A DNA stretch of 64,000 bases from contig NZ_CP046171.1 in the NCBI RefSeq assembly GCF_011801125.1, positions 2,046,001-2,110,000 of the forward strand, given 5' to 3'. This DNA is from Nocardia brasiliensis. Its GTDB lineage: Bacteria; Actinomycetota; Actinomycetes; Mycobacteriales; Mycobacteriaceae. The notes beneath the pieces are model-generated. The model ran no database searches, was not told the origin of the DNA, and saw only the letters and a list, made by a program, of their open reading frames with translations. The position numbers and the translations under genes were made by a program. Positions 18,113 through 28,575 of the stretch are shown piece by piece (the first letter of the stretch is position 1; each line of letters begins with the position of its first letter).

Positions 18113-18988
18113 ATGACTGCAACGGCGAACGCGGATCGAACCCAAGAGCTGGCGGCCTTCCTGCGCGATCGGCGCGAGCGCCTCGCCCCGGATGACCTCG
18201 GCCTGCCGCAGCGCAGGCGGGCGCGGCGCACACCGGGGCTGCGCCGGGAGGAGGTCGCGGAGTTGGCCGGGGTCAGCACCGACTACATCGTGCGACTGGA
18301 GCAGGGGCGTGGTCTGCGTCCGTCCGCGGACGTGCTCGACGCGCTGTCGCGGGCGCTGCGGCTGAATGCCGATGAGCGCGCCTACCTGTTCGATCTGGCG
18401 CAGCAGCGCCAACCGAGCGCGGGCAAGCCGAGCACGGTGCCCGCGCCTGCCCTGGCCATGCTGGTGGCGGATCTTTCGCCGTTACCGGCGATGCTGCTCA
18501 ATCATCGCTACGACATCCTGGCCTGGAACCCAGAGATGGCGCGGCTGCTCATGGACTTCGAGACGCTGCCGCCGCGGCATCGCAACACCATGTGGCTGTG
18601 TCTGATGGAGCCGAGCATGCGGGAGTTCTATGTGGAGCGGGAGCGGGTCATCCGGGAGGGCATCGCGGATCTGCGTGCGGCGTGGGCGGCTCATCCCGAT
18701 GACCGGGCGCTCGGCGAGCTGATCGCGGAGTTCATCGCGCACAGCGGCGAGTTCGAGGCGGCGTGGGCCAGCCACGATGTCCGAGTGCAGGGCCGCGGCG
18801 CCAAACCGCTGCGGCACCCGATCGTCGGACGGTTGGTGGTCAATTTCGAGGTGTTGATGCCGGTGCAGGACCCCGACCAGCGCATCGTCATCTACCGCGC
18901 GGCGGACGAGAATTCCCAGGCGGCGCTGGATCGGCTGGCGGCCGACCCCGCACCGGCAGCGGGGTCATTCGACCGAGCTGAGCACTAG
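18113..18988 (+). CDS. XRE-family regulator with MmyB-like ligand-binding domain
   Basis: The product has 291 residues. The N-terminal helix-turn-helix includes RRTPGLRREEVAELAGVS, TDYIVRLEQGRGLRPSADV and LDALSRALRLNADERAYLF, the typical actinobacterial signature. The MmyB-like PAS-type domain follows, with NHRYDILAWNPEMARLL, WLCLMEPSMREFY and HPIVGRLVVNFEVL. These proteins often control a divergently encoded oxidoreductase, here the aldo/keto reductase. The ligand is unknown. The last 24 bases overlap the 3' end of a small minus-strand gene. Confidence 0.93.
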   Translation: MTATANADRTQELAAFLRDRRERLAPDDLGLPQRRRARRTPGLRREEVAELAGVSTDYIVRLEQGRGLRPSADVLDALSRALRLNADERAYLFDLAQQRQPSAGKPSTVPAPALAMLVADLSPLPAMLLNHRYDILAWNPEMARLLMDFETLPPRHRNTMWLCLMEPSMREFYVERERVIREGIADLRAAWAAHPDDRALGELIAEFIAHSGEFEAAWASHDVRVQGRGAKPLRHPIVGRLVVNFEVLMPVQDPDQRIVIYRAADENSQAALDRLAADPAPAAGSFDRAEH

Positions 18989-19216
18989 CTCCTCGCCCTC
19001 GTCGACCTCGTCGTCGTAGCGGCCGTCCCACTCCTCGTAGGCCGGTACTTCCTCGTCCCTCGTGACGACCCACTCCAGCGAGTAGGTGCCCTCATCGTCG
19101 ATGGGCACCATCACGTTCTCGATCTTCACCCCGAAGCCGAGTACCTCGGCTGCCCGGATCACATCCGGCAGATCCTCGGCACGGACCACGGTCTGATTGG
19201 CGTACACGGTAACCAT
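18965..19216 (-). CDS. Small acidic hypothetical protein (83 aa)
   Basis: The start is taken at ATG 19216, giving VTVYANQTVVRAEDLPDVI at the N terminus. The second half is very acidic (WDGRYDDEVDEGEELV), with DDEGTYSLEWVVTRDEEVP before it. No signal peptide or membrane helix is visible. The strand/helix alternation looks like a real alpha-beta domain and codon use matches neighbours, but I do not recognise the family. It converges on and overlaps the XRE gene by 24 bases and is oriented like rpsT. An upstream ATG (19297) adds residues without family-like character. Confidence 0.65.
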   Translation of the reverse strand: MVTVYANQTVVRAEDLPDVIRAAEVLGFGVKIENVMVPIDDEGTYSLEWVVTRDEEVPAYEEWDGRYDDEVDEGEELVLSSVE

Positions 19217-19314
19217 GCGCCGAATGGTAGCTGGAACCACTGACAGGCTGGGGGCCGATCCGGAATCCCCGCAGATGAACAGTTGGCGGCGGTTCACCCT
19301 GCCGCGAGCACGAC

Positions 19315-19346
19315 AAAAACCGCCGTGGTCGTCCAGGCCACGGCGG
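19315..19346 (-). terminator. Intrinsic terminator of rpsT
   Basis: On the minus strand the stem CCGCCGTGG/CCACGGCGG (19338-19346 and 19320-19328, 9 bp, 9-base loop) is followed by five T (19319-19315). It starts 37 bases after the rpsT stop. Confidence 0.85.
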
Positions 19347-19382
19347 CTGCGTCAGTGTTGGTACCGGCTCGGTACCGGTGGA

Positions 19383-19643
19383 TCAGAGCTTGTTCAGCGC
19401 GAGCGCGAGCGCCGACTTCTTGTTGGCGGCCTGGTTGGCGTGGATGACGCCCTTCGAGGCAGCCTTGTCGAGCTTGCGGCTCGCGAACTGGAGCTGAGCG
19501 GCGGCCTTCTCTTTGTCGCCGGCCGCAGCGGCCTCCCGGAAGCTGCGGATCGCGGTGCGCAGGGCCGACTTGACCGACTGGTTGCGCTTGCGCGCTTCCT
19601 CGTTGGTACGGATCCGCTTCAACTGGGACTTGATGTTGGCCAC
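19383..19643 (-). CDS. rpsT: 30S ribosomal protein S20
   Basis: The product has 86 residues and a GTG start with GAGGA about 9 bases upstream. The sequence opens [20 protein letters not shown] and contains [13 protein letters not shown] and [17 protein letters not shown], the standard bS20 pattern of Lys/Arg/Ala-rich helices that bind the 5' domain of 16S rRNA. Length is normal for the family. It is monocistronic, with a strong terminator immediately downstream. Confidence 0.98.
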   Translation of the reverse strand: MANIKSQLKRIRTNEEARKRNQSVKSALRTAIRSFREAAAAGDKEKAAAQLQFASRKLDKAASKGVIHANQAANKKSALALALNKL

Positions 19644-19801
19644 GCCTGTTTCCTCGTGTTCCTGTCGCTGAGTGGTCTGCTGGAAAAGTTCCTATGCGTG
19701 CGTCACACCCTGGGTAAACGGGTAACGCAACGCCGAAGGTCGAGGGTACCAGCCGCCGTGCGGCGCACGAAATCGGCACCGGTTCGTCCGGTGGATCGTA
19801 C

Positions 19802-19811
19802 CGACCGGTCG
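19802..19811. promoter_or_regulatory. CGACCGGTCG palindrome upstream of the Cys leader ORF
   Basis: A perfect 10-bp palindrome within GTACCGACCGGTCGCAC. It lies 40 bases upstream of the Cys-rich ORF at 19851, in the space between rpsT and the ATP-grasp operon. It could bind a TetR-like or other dimeric regulator; only the symmetry is seen. Confidence 0.25.
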
Positions 19812-19850
19812 CACGCGAAAACGGGGCAAATCACAGGGAGGCCACTAGTG

Positions 19851-19898
19851 ATGCGAGAAATTTACCTGTGTCTCACACAGCATTGCCGCTGCGTGTAG
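19851..19898 (+). CDS. 15-residue Cys-rich leader ORF before the ATP-grasp operon
   Basis: ATG 19851 (or GTG 19848) is preceded by GGGAGG at 19836-19841, 9 bases upstream. The peptide MREIYLCLTQHCRCV has three Cys, two of them in the last four residues. TAG at 19896-19898 is 12 bases before the ATG of the ATP-grasp gene, which has no ribosome site of its own. The layout matches a translated attenuator or coupling leader. Cys-rich leaders are known for sulfur operons in mycobacteria; for this operon the role is inference. Confidence 0.5.
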   Translation: MREIYLCLTQHCRCV

Positions 19899-19910
19899 CA
19901 CGATTTTTGC

Positions 19911-21635
19911 ATGACTCCCGCCTCTGCGTCACGTTCGGTGCGACCCACCGCGTCCGGACCGGTCGGTATGCAAGGGCGGGCTGCCGGAAATGGCAAGGCC
20001 GCCCCCGCCGGGCTATTCGAGGGTTATCGCCCCGGCCGCTACGCCGCCGCGTTCGACGAGATGTTCGACGGCTCGGGCCGGGTCCGCCAGCCCTACAGGG
20101 GCCTGTTCGCCGCCCTCGCCCCGATCGACGTCGCCGATCTGGCGGCCCGCTCGGCCGCGCTGGACCGCGCCTTCATCGACCAGGGCATCACGTTCTCGCT
20201 GTCCGGGCAGGAACGGCCGTTCCCACTGGACCTGGTGCCCCGGGTGATCGCGGCCGCGGAATGGGCCAAGCTCGAGCGCGGCATCAAGCAGCGGGTCGTC
20301 GCCCTCGAGCTGTTCCTCGCCGACGTCTACGGCGAACAGAACATCCTGCGCGACGAGGTGATCCCGAAACGGCTGGTCACCTCGTGTCAGCACTTCCATC
20401 GCGAAGCGGCGGGCCTGATCCCGCCGAACGGGGTCCGGATCCACGTGGCGGGCATCGATCTCATCCGCGACGAGCGCGGCGATTTCCGGGTGCTCGAGGA
20501 CAACCTGCGTTCGCCGTCCGGGGTGTCCTACGTGATGGAGAACCGGCGCACGATGGCGCGGGTGTTCCCGGATCTGTTCTCCTCGCACCGGGTGCGCGCG
20601 GTCGGCGACTATCCGAGCCACCTGCTCGCGGCGTTGCGCGCCTCGGCCGCGCCGAACGAGGCCGATCCGACGGTCGTGGTGCTGACGCCCGGGGTGTACA
20701 ACTCGGCGTACTTCGAGCATTCGCTGCTGGCCCGGCAGATGGGCGTGGAACTGGTCGAGGGACGCGACCTGTTCTGCCGCGACAACGTCGTCTACATGCG
20801 CACCACGGCGGGGGAGCGGCAGGTCGACGTGATTTACCGGCGCATCGACGACACCTTCCTCGATCCCATGCATTTCCGGCCGGATTCGGTGCTCGGCGTC
20901 GCGGGGCTGCTCAATGCCGCACGGGCGGGCAACGTCGTGATCTCCAGCGCGGTGGGCAACGGGGTGGGTGACGACAAGCTGATCTATGCCTACGTGCCGA
21001 CGATCATCGAGTACTACCTCAACGAGAAACCGGTGTTGCCCAACGTCGACACCTACCGCTGCTGGCTCGACGCCGAGCGCGAGGAGGTGCTCGACCGTAT
21101 CGCGGAACTGGTGGTCAAGCCGGTCGAGGGGTCGGGCGGCTACGGCATCGTGATCGGGCCCGACGCCACCCCGCGGGAACTGGAGGCCGCGCGCAGGCGG
21201 ATCAAGGCGGACCCGCGCGGCTGGGTGGCCCAGCCGGTGGTGCAGCTGTCCACGGTGCCGACCAAGATCGGCAACGAGCTGGTGCCGCGCCACGTCGACC
21301 TGCGGCCGTTCGCGGTCAACGACGGTGACGAGGTCTGGGTGCTGCCCGGCGGGCTCACCAGGGTGGCGCTGCCCGATGGTTCGCTGGTGGTCAATTCCAG
21401 TCAGGGCGGCGGTAGCAAGGACACCTGGGTGCTCTCGGGCCGGGACTCGCTCGCCGATCGGGAGCTCGCGGGCGCGGAGCTGGTCAGCGATCCACCGCAA
21501 TCGGATTCGCGGGAAGTGGGCCGCGATCTCACCGCGGCGCAGGCGAATCAGCAACAGCAGCAACAACAACAGGAACAGCGGCAATGGCGGCGCGGACCCG
21601 CGCAGTGCCGGTGGCAAGGGACGGTGACCCGCTGA
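19911..21635 (+). CDS. Circularly permuted ATP-grasp type 2 protein
   Basis: The product has 574 residues. The family pattern is clear: GLFEGYRPGRYAAAFDEMF, RVVALELFLADVYGEQ, RVLEDNLRSPSGVSYV, KPVEGSGGYGIVIGP and GRVAL-type C-terminal blocks (GGLTRVALPDGSLVVNSSQG). Homologues (Rv2411c) form a conserved operon with alpha-E and transglutaminase-like genes and are proposed to make or modify a peptide; no reaction is established. The start ATG 19911 lacks a ribosome site, and translation may be coupled to the Cys-rich leader. The C terminus carries eight consecutive Gln (CAG/CAA at 21547-21575) before a basic tail, which is unusual. Confidence 0.92.
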   Translation: MTPASASRSVRPTASGPVGMQGRAAGNGKAAPAGLFEGYRPGRYAAAFDEMFDGSGRVRQPYRGLFAALAPIDVADLAARSAALDRAFIDQGITFSLSGQERPFPLDLVPRVIAAAEWAKLERGIKQRVVALELFLADVYGEQNILRDEVIPKRLVTSCQHFHREAAGLIPPNGVRIHVAGIDLIRDERGDFRVLEDNLRSPSGVSYVMENRRTMARVFPDLFSSHRVRAVGDYPSHLLAALRASAAPNEADPTVVVLTPGVYNSAYFEHSLLARQMGVELVEGRDLFCRDNVVYMRTTAGERQVDVIYRRIDDTFLDPMHFRPDSVLGVAGLLNAARAGNVVISSAVGNGVGDDKLIYAYVPTIIEYYLNEKPVLPNVDTYRCWLDAEREEVLDRIAELVVKPVEGSGGYGIVIGPDATPRELEAARRRIKADPRGWVAQPVVQLSTVPTKIGNELVPRHVDLRPFAVNDGDEVWVLPGGLTRVALPDGSLVVNSSQGGGSKDTWVLSGRDSLADRELAGAELVSDPPQSDSREVGRDLTAAQANQQQQQQQQEQRQWRRGPAQCRWQGTVTR

Positions 21636-22606
21636 TGCTGGCCCGCAACGCGGAATCCCTGTACTGGATAGGACGTTACGTCGAGCGTGCCGACGACACC
21701 GCGCGCATCCTCGACGTCGCGGTGCATCAGCTGCTCGAAGACGCGACCGTCGACCCGGACCGCACCTCGCGAGTGCTGCTGCGGGTGCTCGGCATCGAGC
21801 CGCCGGAGGGCGTGCTGGACGTCTGGTCGGTCACCGATCTGGTCGCGTTCAGCCACGACGGTGGCTCGATCATCGACTCGATCGCCAATGCCCGTGAGAA
21901 TGCCAGGGGCGCAAGGGAAGTCACGTCCAGTGAGATGTGGGAGTGCCTGAACGCCACCTATATCGGACTGGCGGTCGCGGAGAAGGCGGCGCGCAGTCTC
22001 GGGCCGCACGAGTTCTTCCACTACGTGCAGGACCGCGCCGCCATGTTCGCCGGACTGTCGGATTCGACGCTCAGTCGCGACGACGGCTACCGCTTCCTGC
22101 TGCTCGGCCGCTCCATCGAACGCGTCGATATGACCGTGCGGCTGCTGCTTTCGCGCGCCGGCGACCGGACTTCCTCGCCCGCCTGGGTGACCGTGCTGCG
22201 CTCTGCGGGCGCGCACGACACCTACCTGCGCACCCATCGCGGCGCGCTGGACGCCAACCTCGTCGCCGAATTCATCCTGCTGGACCGGCTTTTCCCGCGC
22301 TCGGTGTTCCATTCGGTGCGGGTTGCCGAAGGCTGCCTCGCGGAACTGGATCAGCGCCCGAGCAGCCGGGTCGGTGCCAGGCACGAGGCGCAGCGACTAC
22401 TCGGCCGGGCACGCAGCGAGCTCGAATTCTTGCCGCCCGGTGTGCTTTTGGAGGATCTGCAGACTCGGCTGCTGTCGCTGCAGAAGACCTGCCGGGAAGT
22501 GAGTGAAGCGATCGCGTTGCAGTACTTCCACGCGGCCCCGTGGGTGGCGTGGACCGATCTGCGTAGCAGTCGAGACGACAACGTGCAGGTCGAAGGGGAG
22601 CTATGA
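21635..22606 (+). CDS. Alpha-E domain-containing protein
   Basis: The product has 323 residues. ATG 21635 shares its first base with the preceding stop (TGATG). The N terminus MLARNAESLYWIGRYVERAD is the alpha-E signature; MWECLNATYIGLAVAEKAA and LLGRSIERVDMTVRLLL follow. The protein is all-helical and has no known activity. It always travels with an ATP-grasp protein and a transglutaminase, so a joint pathway acting on a peptide is likely but unproven. The stop overlaps the next start by four bases. Confidence 0.92.
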   Translation: MLARNAESLYWIGRYVERADDTARILDVAVHQLLEDATVDPDRTSRVLLRVLGIEPPEGVLDVWSVTDLVAFSHDGGSIIDSIANARENARGAREVTSSEMWECLNATYIGLAVAEKAARSLGPHEFFHYVQDRAAMFAGLSDSTLSRDDGYRFLLLGRSIERVDMTVRLLLSRAGDRTSSPAWVTVLRSAGAHDTYLRTHRGALDANLVAEFILLDRLFPRSVFHSVRVAEGCLAELDQRPSSRVGARHEAQRLLGRARSELEFLPPGVLLEDLQTRLLSLQKTCREVSEAIALQYFHAAPWVAWTDLRSSRDDNVQVEGEL

Positions 22607-23445
22607 GCTGGCGCATTCGGGTGGTGCACACCACCGGTTATGTCTACGACGCACCCGTCACCCGCTCGTTCAACGAGGCGAGGCTGACCCCGCGCGCCGA
22701 CAGCAGGCAGAACGTGATCCTCAATCGGGTGGAGACCGTGCCCTCCACCCGCTCCTACCGCTACACCGACTACTGGGGTACCGCGGTCACCGCGTTCGAC
22801 CTGCACGCTCCGCACACCGAATTGGAGGTCACCGGCTCGTCGGTGGTGGAAACTGAGCCGTTCGCGGGCCCGGCCGAAGAGCTGGACTGGGACGAGTTGC
22901 GCGCCGGGCACATCGCCGACCGCTTCGACGAGATGCTCGCGCCCACCGGATTCGTGCCCGCCGATCGCAAGCTCGCCGGCATCGCCCGCCAGCTCGCCAA
23001 GGGGCTGCCACCCGCGAAAGCCGTTGTGCGCGCGGCCGAATGGGTGCATCGCGAGATGAACTATCTCGCGGGCACCACCTCGGTGCACACCTCCGCGGTG
23101 CAGGCGTTCGCCGATCGGCAAGGCGTCTGCCAGGATTACGCGCACCTGACCCTGGTCCTGTTGCGCAGCATGGGCATTCCCAGCCGCTATGTCTCCGGCT
23201 ATCTGCATCCCGACCCGGCCGCAGAGATCGGGGTGACGGTCGCAGGCCAGTCGCACGCCTGGATCGAGGCGTGGACCGGCATGTGGTGGGGCTACGACCC
23301 GACCAACAACATCGCGATCAACGAGCAGCACATCTCGGTCGGCGTCGGCCGGGACTACGCCGATGTGCCCCCGTTGAAAGGCATCTTCTCCGGCGGCGGC
23401 TCCACCGATCTCGAGGTGGTCGTCGAGATCACGCGGCTGGCTTGA
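22603..23445 (+). CDS. Transglutaminase-like cysteine protease family protein
   Basis: The product has 280 residues with an ATGA overlap with the alpha-E gene. The N-terminal domain begins WRIRVVHTTGYVYDAPVTRSF, the bacterial transglutaminase-like N-terminal region. The catalytic triad is visible: Cys in GVCQDYAHLTL (about residue 176), His in QSHAWIEAW (about 215) and Asp in WGYDPTNN (about 230). The family can be a peptidase or amide transferase. It is the last gene of the ATP-grasp/alpha-E/transglutaminase operon (Rv2411c-Rv2409c order). No signal peptide is seen, so it acts in the cytosol. Confidence 0.93.
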   Translation: MSWRIRVVHTTGYVYDAPVTRSFNEARLTPRADSRQNVILNRVETVPSTRSYRYTDYWGTAVTAFDLHAPHTELEVTGSSVVETEPFAGPAEELDWDELRAGHIADRFDEMLAPTGFVPADRKLAGIARQLAKGLPPAKAVVRAAEWVHREMNYLAGTTSVHTSAVQAFADRQGVCQDYAHLTLVLLRSMGIPSRYVSGYLHPDPAAEIGVTVAGQSHAWIEAWTGMWWGYDPTNNIAINEQHISVGVGRDYADVPPLKGIFSGGGSTDLEVVVEITRLA

Positions 23446-23607
23446 GACACGCTGTCCAGATCGTTGTCGGCCTTGCCGGGGACGCGTAGCGTTCGAGCTG
23501 GTAGTGCCGGTTACCGGCGGTACGAGGGCGCGGTCGACGACGACCTGTGACCAGATCTCGCGGCAGTGACTCGGATGACCTGAACACGCGGAGAGGCGGG
23601 CTGACAG

Positions 23608-24396
23608 ATGTCCCCAACGGCTCAAGAAGTGGTCGAGGAAGTCGCCGAACTAGGCCCGATTCCCGAATCCAAGAAGTTCGGGGCTGAGGCGTTCGGCACC
23701 TTCGTGCTGGTGATGGGTGGTGTCGGAACGGCGGTGCTGGCGGGGGACCGGGTCGGCGCGCTCGGTGTGGCGCTCGCCTTCGGGCTCACGCTGCTGTTCC
23801 TGGTGTACGCGATCGGCCCGATCTCGGGCTGCCACGTCAATCCCGCGGTGACCCTCGGTCATCTGCTGCTCGGCCGGATCGGCGCGGTCACCGCGGCCGG
23901 TTACTGGATCGCGCAGCTGATCGGCGGCTTCCTCGCCGGACTCGTGCTGTTCGCACTGGCGAAGAACCTGCCGTCCTACGATCGGGCGGCCGATGGGCTC
24001 GGCGCCAACGGCTGGGGGCGGCACAGCCCGTCGGCACAGACCGGCCCGCTCGGCGAGGTCGTGCTGCAGAACGGCTACGGCATGGCCGCGATGATCATCA
24101 TCGAGGTGATGCTGACCGCGCTGCTGGTCTTCGTGGTGCTCGCCTCCACCGATCAGCTCTCCGACGTGCCGCTGGCCGGCCTGTCGATCGGCGTCACCCT
24201 GGCCGTGATCCACCTGATCTCGATCCCGGTGGACAACACCTCGGTGAACCCGGCCCGCAGCCTCGCCGTCGCGCCCTACCAGGACGGTGCCATGGGGCAG
24301 GTGTGGGCGTTCGTGCTCTTCCCGCTCATCGGCGGTGCGCTCGGCGCCCTGCTCTACGGTCTGCTGTTCGGCCGCTCCCGCAACCTGCTCTCCTGA
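23608..24396 (+). CDS. aqpZ: Aquaporin (AqpZ-like water channel)
   Basis: The product has 262 residues with six membrane helices and both NPA half-helices: SGCHVNPAVTLGHLL near residue 72 and NTSVNPARSLAVA near 212. AVIHLISIPVDNTS places the His typical of water-selective AqpZ before the second NPA, and the Arg after it completes the aromatic/Arg filter. The 20-residue N-terminal acidic leader (EVVEEVAELGPIPESKK) is an extension. It is a single-gene unit on the plus strand, 162 bases after the transglutaminase gene. Confidence 0.95.
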   Translation: MSPTAQEVVEEVAELGPIPESKKFGAEAFGTFVLVMGGVGTAVLAGDRVGALGVALAFGLTLLFLVYAIGPISGCHVNPAVTLGHLLLGRIGAVTAAGYWIAQLIGGFLAGLVLFALAKNLPSYDRAADGLGANGWGRHSPSAQTGPLGEVVLQNGYGMAAMIIIEVMLTALLVFVVLASTDQLSDVPLAGLSIGVTLAVIHLISIPVDNTSVNPARSLAVAPYQDGAMGQVWAFVLFPLIGGALGALLYGLLFGRSRNLLS

Positions 24397-24417
24397 CGGG
24401 CGCTCGCCGAGTCCGGC

Positions 24418-24969
24418 TCAGTGCCAGGCGTATTCGGCGCAGAGCCGGTGAGCGACCAGGTCGAAGGTCTTGCGCGGCAGGATGGCGCCCTCGCGGCGGA
24501 TGCCGTCCTCGGGCACGTCGAGCACGCGGTCCAGCCGGACCCAGCTCGGCCTGCCCTCGGCATCCCAGCTGCCGCTGCCGATGCCGACCCAGTTGCGGTC
24601 GAAGGCGCGGTCGGCCTTCGACGACAACATCAGGCCGAGCAAGGTCCGATGGTCGCGGCCGACCACCAGCACCGGCCGATCCTTGCCGTTGCTCGGGTCC
24701 TCCTCGTAGGGCACCCAGGTCCACACGATCTCGCCGGGGTCCGCGCGCCCGTCCAGCTGCGGCGAGTACACGATCTGGCGCGCCCGCTCGGCCGTCGGCA
24801 CCGGCGTGGACGCGGTCGGTCGCACCCGCACCGGCCGGGTCTTCCGCTGCGCCAGCGACCCGACCAACCGCTCCACCAGCTTCGGTCCCTGCTGCCGAAC
24901 GATCTTCGGACCCTGCTCCTTCGCGATGATGCCGAGCTGCTTGCCGAGGGAGTTCCAACTACGGGCCAT
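24418..24969 (-). CDS. PemK/MazF-fold protein (Rv2405-like)
   Basis: The product has 183 residues. The first about 75 residues are basic (GPKIVRQQGPKLVERLVGS). The PemK-like barrel follows: GEIVWTWVPYEEDPSNGKDR, PVLVVGRDHRTLLGLMLSS, then the C-terminal strand region DVPEDGIRREGAILPRKTFD. Classical toxins have an antitoxin gene immediately upstream; none is present here, and the N-terminal extension is atypical. It is therefore more likely a chromosomal housekeeping member (Rv2405 position) than an active toxin-antitoxin module. Confidence 0.85.
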   Translation of the reverse strand: MARSWNSLGKQLGIIAKEQGPKIVRQQGPKLVERLVGSLAQRKTRPVRVRPTASTPVPTAERARQIVYSPQLDGRADPGEIVWTWVPYEEDPSNGKDRPVLVVGRDHRTLLGLMLSSKADRAFDRNWVGIGSGSWDAEGRPSWVRLDRVLDVPEDGIRREGAILPRKTFDLVAHRLCAEYAWH

Positions 24970-25387
24970 CCTCGCAATATAACGGCGGACGGCCCCGTTC
25001 TCATCTGTGCCGGGCCACCGGTCGTGCGGCTGCCGATGTGCTGATCTGGGCTTGCGATACCCGAGCAGAGCGGTCGGCCGGGCGAAGGCCCGCGTAAGCA
25101 GGGGCGAGCCGACTCCGAGCCGATGCCCAATTCATAGCTTCACGCCATGACTGTGTGAGCGCTCACGGTCTCGGGGGTGAAGCCCTCGATCTCGATGGTT
25201 TTCAGCGGTTGGCCCGGCATGGGCCTAACTCTGCGATGGGCCACCGACGTTCCCCGGAATGCGCTGCGGCGACCGTGAAATCAGCTCGTGCGCTGCCGTG
25301 CCACGTGGTTCGGTACACCGCCGAGGCGACCTTCCCACTGCTCATGGGACGATAGAGGACAGTTTGCCGATACCCATGAGGAGTGGA
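24970..25387 (+). other. Intergenic region upstream of lepA
   Basis: No gene was found in these about 418 bases. A perfect 12-bp palindrome GTGAGCGCTCAC (25155-25166) resembles a LacI/GalR-family operator core. Codon structure is absent and base composition is slightly less GC-rich than the flanks. Confidence 0.4.
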
Positions 25388-27238
<1,851 letters not shown>

Positions 27239-27240
27239 GC

Positions 27241-28575
27241 TCAGCCGTTTCCGAGTGCGATCCGCACTCGGAGACGGGTGCCGCCCAGCGGGCTCTCGGT
27301 GAGTTCGGCGGTGCCGGAGTGGAGTTCGGCTTGCTGGCGAACCAGGGCGAGGCCGAGGCCGGAGCCGGGGGAGCCGGGGCCCTTGACGAAGCGGTCGAAA
27401 GCGTTGGGGCAGACGGCTTCCGGGATACCGCAGCCGTTGTCGTCGATCAGGATGTCCACGTCGTCGGCGCGGGCGCGCACGGAGATGGCGACGGTGTCGG
27501 CCTGCCCATGCTGCACGGCGTTCGCGACGGCGTTGGTGACGATGAGCAGGACGCCGCCGGGAATGCCGGTCACCGTGACGGGTTCGCACTCGGTGAGTTC
27601 GATGCTGACGTCGGGGTAGCGGCGTTGCGCGTCCTGGGTTGCGCGATCGAGGGTTTCGCACAGATCGAACGGCTCGAAGACATCGGGTTCGGTGAGTTCG
27701 CCGACGGCGAGCCGTTCCAGATCGGTGAGCGTGTTCTCGATCTGCTGTTCGGCGAAGAGCACCTCGGACAGGATCGCGCCGCGCTGTGCGGCGGGAATCT
27801 CCTTGGTGGCCAGCACCTGCAGGTCGGTGCGCAGCGCGGTGAGCGGGGTGCGCAGCTCGTGCGCGCAGACGGCGGCGAAGTCCCTGGCACTGGTCAAGGC
27901 GCGATTGGTCGCGTGGTGGGCCGCTTCCAGCCGGGCCAGCATGCGGGTGATGGCGTCGGAGAGTTCCTCGGATTCCCGTGCGCCGCGGCCGGACAGGGGC
28001 GGCAACTCCTCGAGCGTGTCGATGCCGTGGGTGGCGGTGGCCAGGCTGCGCAGCGGGCGCGCGGCGTAACCGGCCAGCAGCCAGCCGAGTACGGCGGCGA
28101 CGAGCGCGCCCGCCACGCCGATGCCGAGTCCGATGAGCTGGCTGCGGTGGATAGCGGAGGCGACGACATCCCGGTTCGGGTCCAGCGAGACGAGCACGCC
28201 GGGCAACCCGTCGACCCGGGTGATCGCCAGATCGGAGGGCAGGTCGTCGCGCCGGACGGGCATCGCCTCGTCCGGGACATCGCTTGCCGCGCCGGGTGTT
28301 TCGGTCGCGTACGCGGTGGGGCCCGCCCGTTCGGGTGCGGGCACCGGTGGCATGGCGGGCGGGGGCGATCCAGGGACTGAGAGTGTTTCGGCCGGAACGC
28401 CTTTCAGCGGTGGTGCGACCCGGACCGCCATCGAGGACACGGTTTCGTCCAGCTGGCGTTCCCCGGTCGCGTTGAGCAGCGCGGCGAAGGTGATGGTGAG
28501 GGTGAGCGCGACGAGCGCGGCGACGACGCCGGAGACCACCGCCACCCTGGTCCGCAGTGAGGGTGAACGTTTCAC
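27241..28575 (-). CDS. prrB: Sensor histidine kinase (PrrB-like)
   Basis: The product has 444 residues. GTG 28575 overlaps the regulator stop (GTGA). Two membrane helices (about 10-33 and 148-170) bracket an extracytoplasmic segment with a Pro-rich stretch ([16 protein letters not shown]). A HAMP linker follows, then [20 protein letters not shown] with the phospho-accepting His at about 239, an N box in [13 protein letters not shown]1 IDDNGCGIP and G2 GSGLGLALV. The sequence pattern matches mycobacterial PrrB. The signal is unknown. It is the third gene of an operon with a small secreted protein and the response regulator. Confidence 0.92.
   Translation of the reverse strand: MKRSPSLRTRVAVVSGVVAALVALTLTITFAALLNATGERQLDETVSSMAVRVAPPLKGVPAETLSVPGSPPPAMPPVPAPERAGPTAYATETPGAASDVPDEAMPVRRDDLPSDLAITRVDGLPGVLVSLDPNRDVVASAIHRSQLIGLGIGVAGALVAAVLGWLLAGYAARPLRSLATATHGIDTLEELPPLSGRGARESEELSDAITRMLARLEAAHHATNRALTSARDFAAVCAHELRTPLTALRTDLQVLATKEIPAAQRGAILSEVLFAEQQIENTLTDLERLAVGELTEPDVFEPFDLCETLDRATQDAQRRYPDVSIELTECEPVTVTGIPGGVLLIVTNAVANAVQHGQADTVAISVRARADDVDILIDDNGCGIPEAVCPNAFDRFVKGPGSPGSGLGLALVRQQAELHSGTAELTESPLGGTRLRVRIALGNG

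Noticed and set aside
24418..24969. Toxin-antitoxin module
   Set aside because: Only a PemK-fold gene is present; no antitoxin ORF precedes it and the syntenic mycobacterial gene is not paired.
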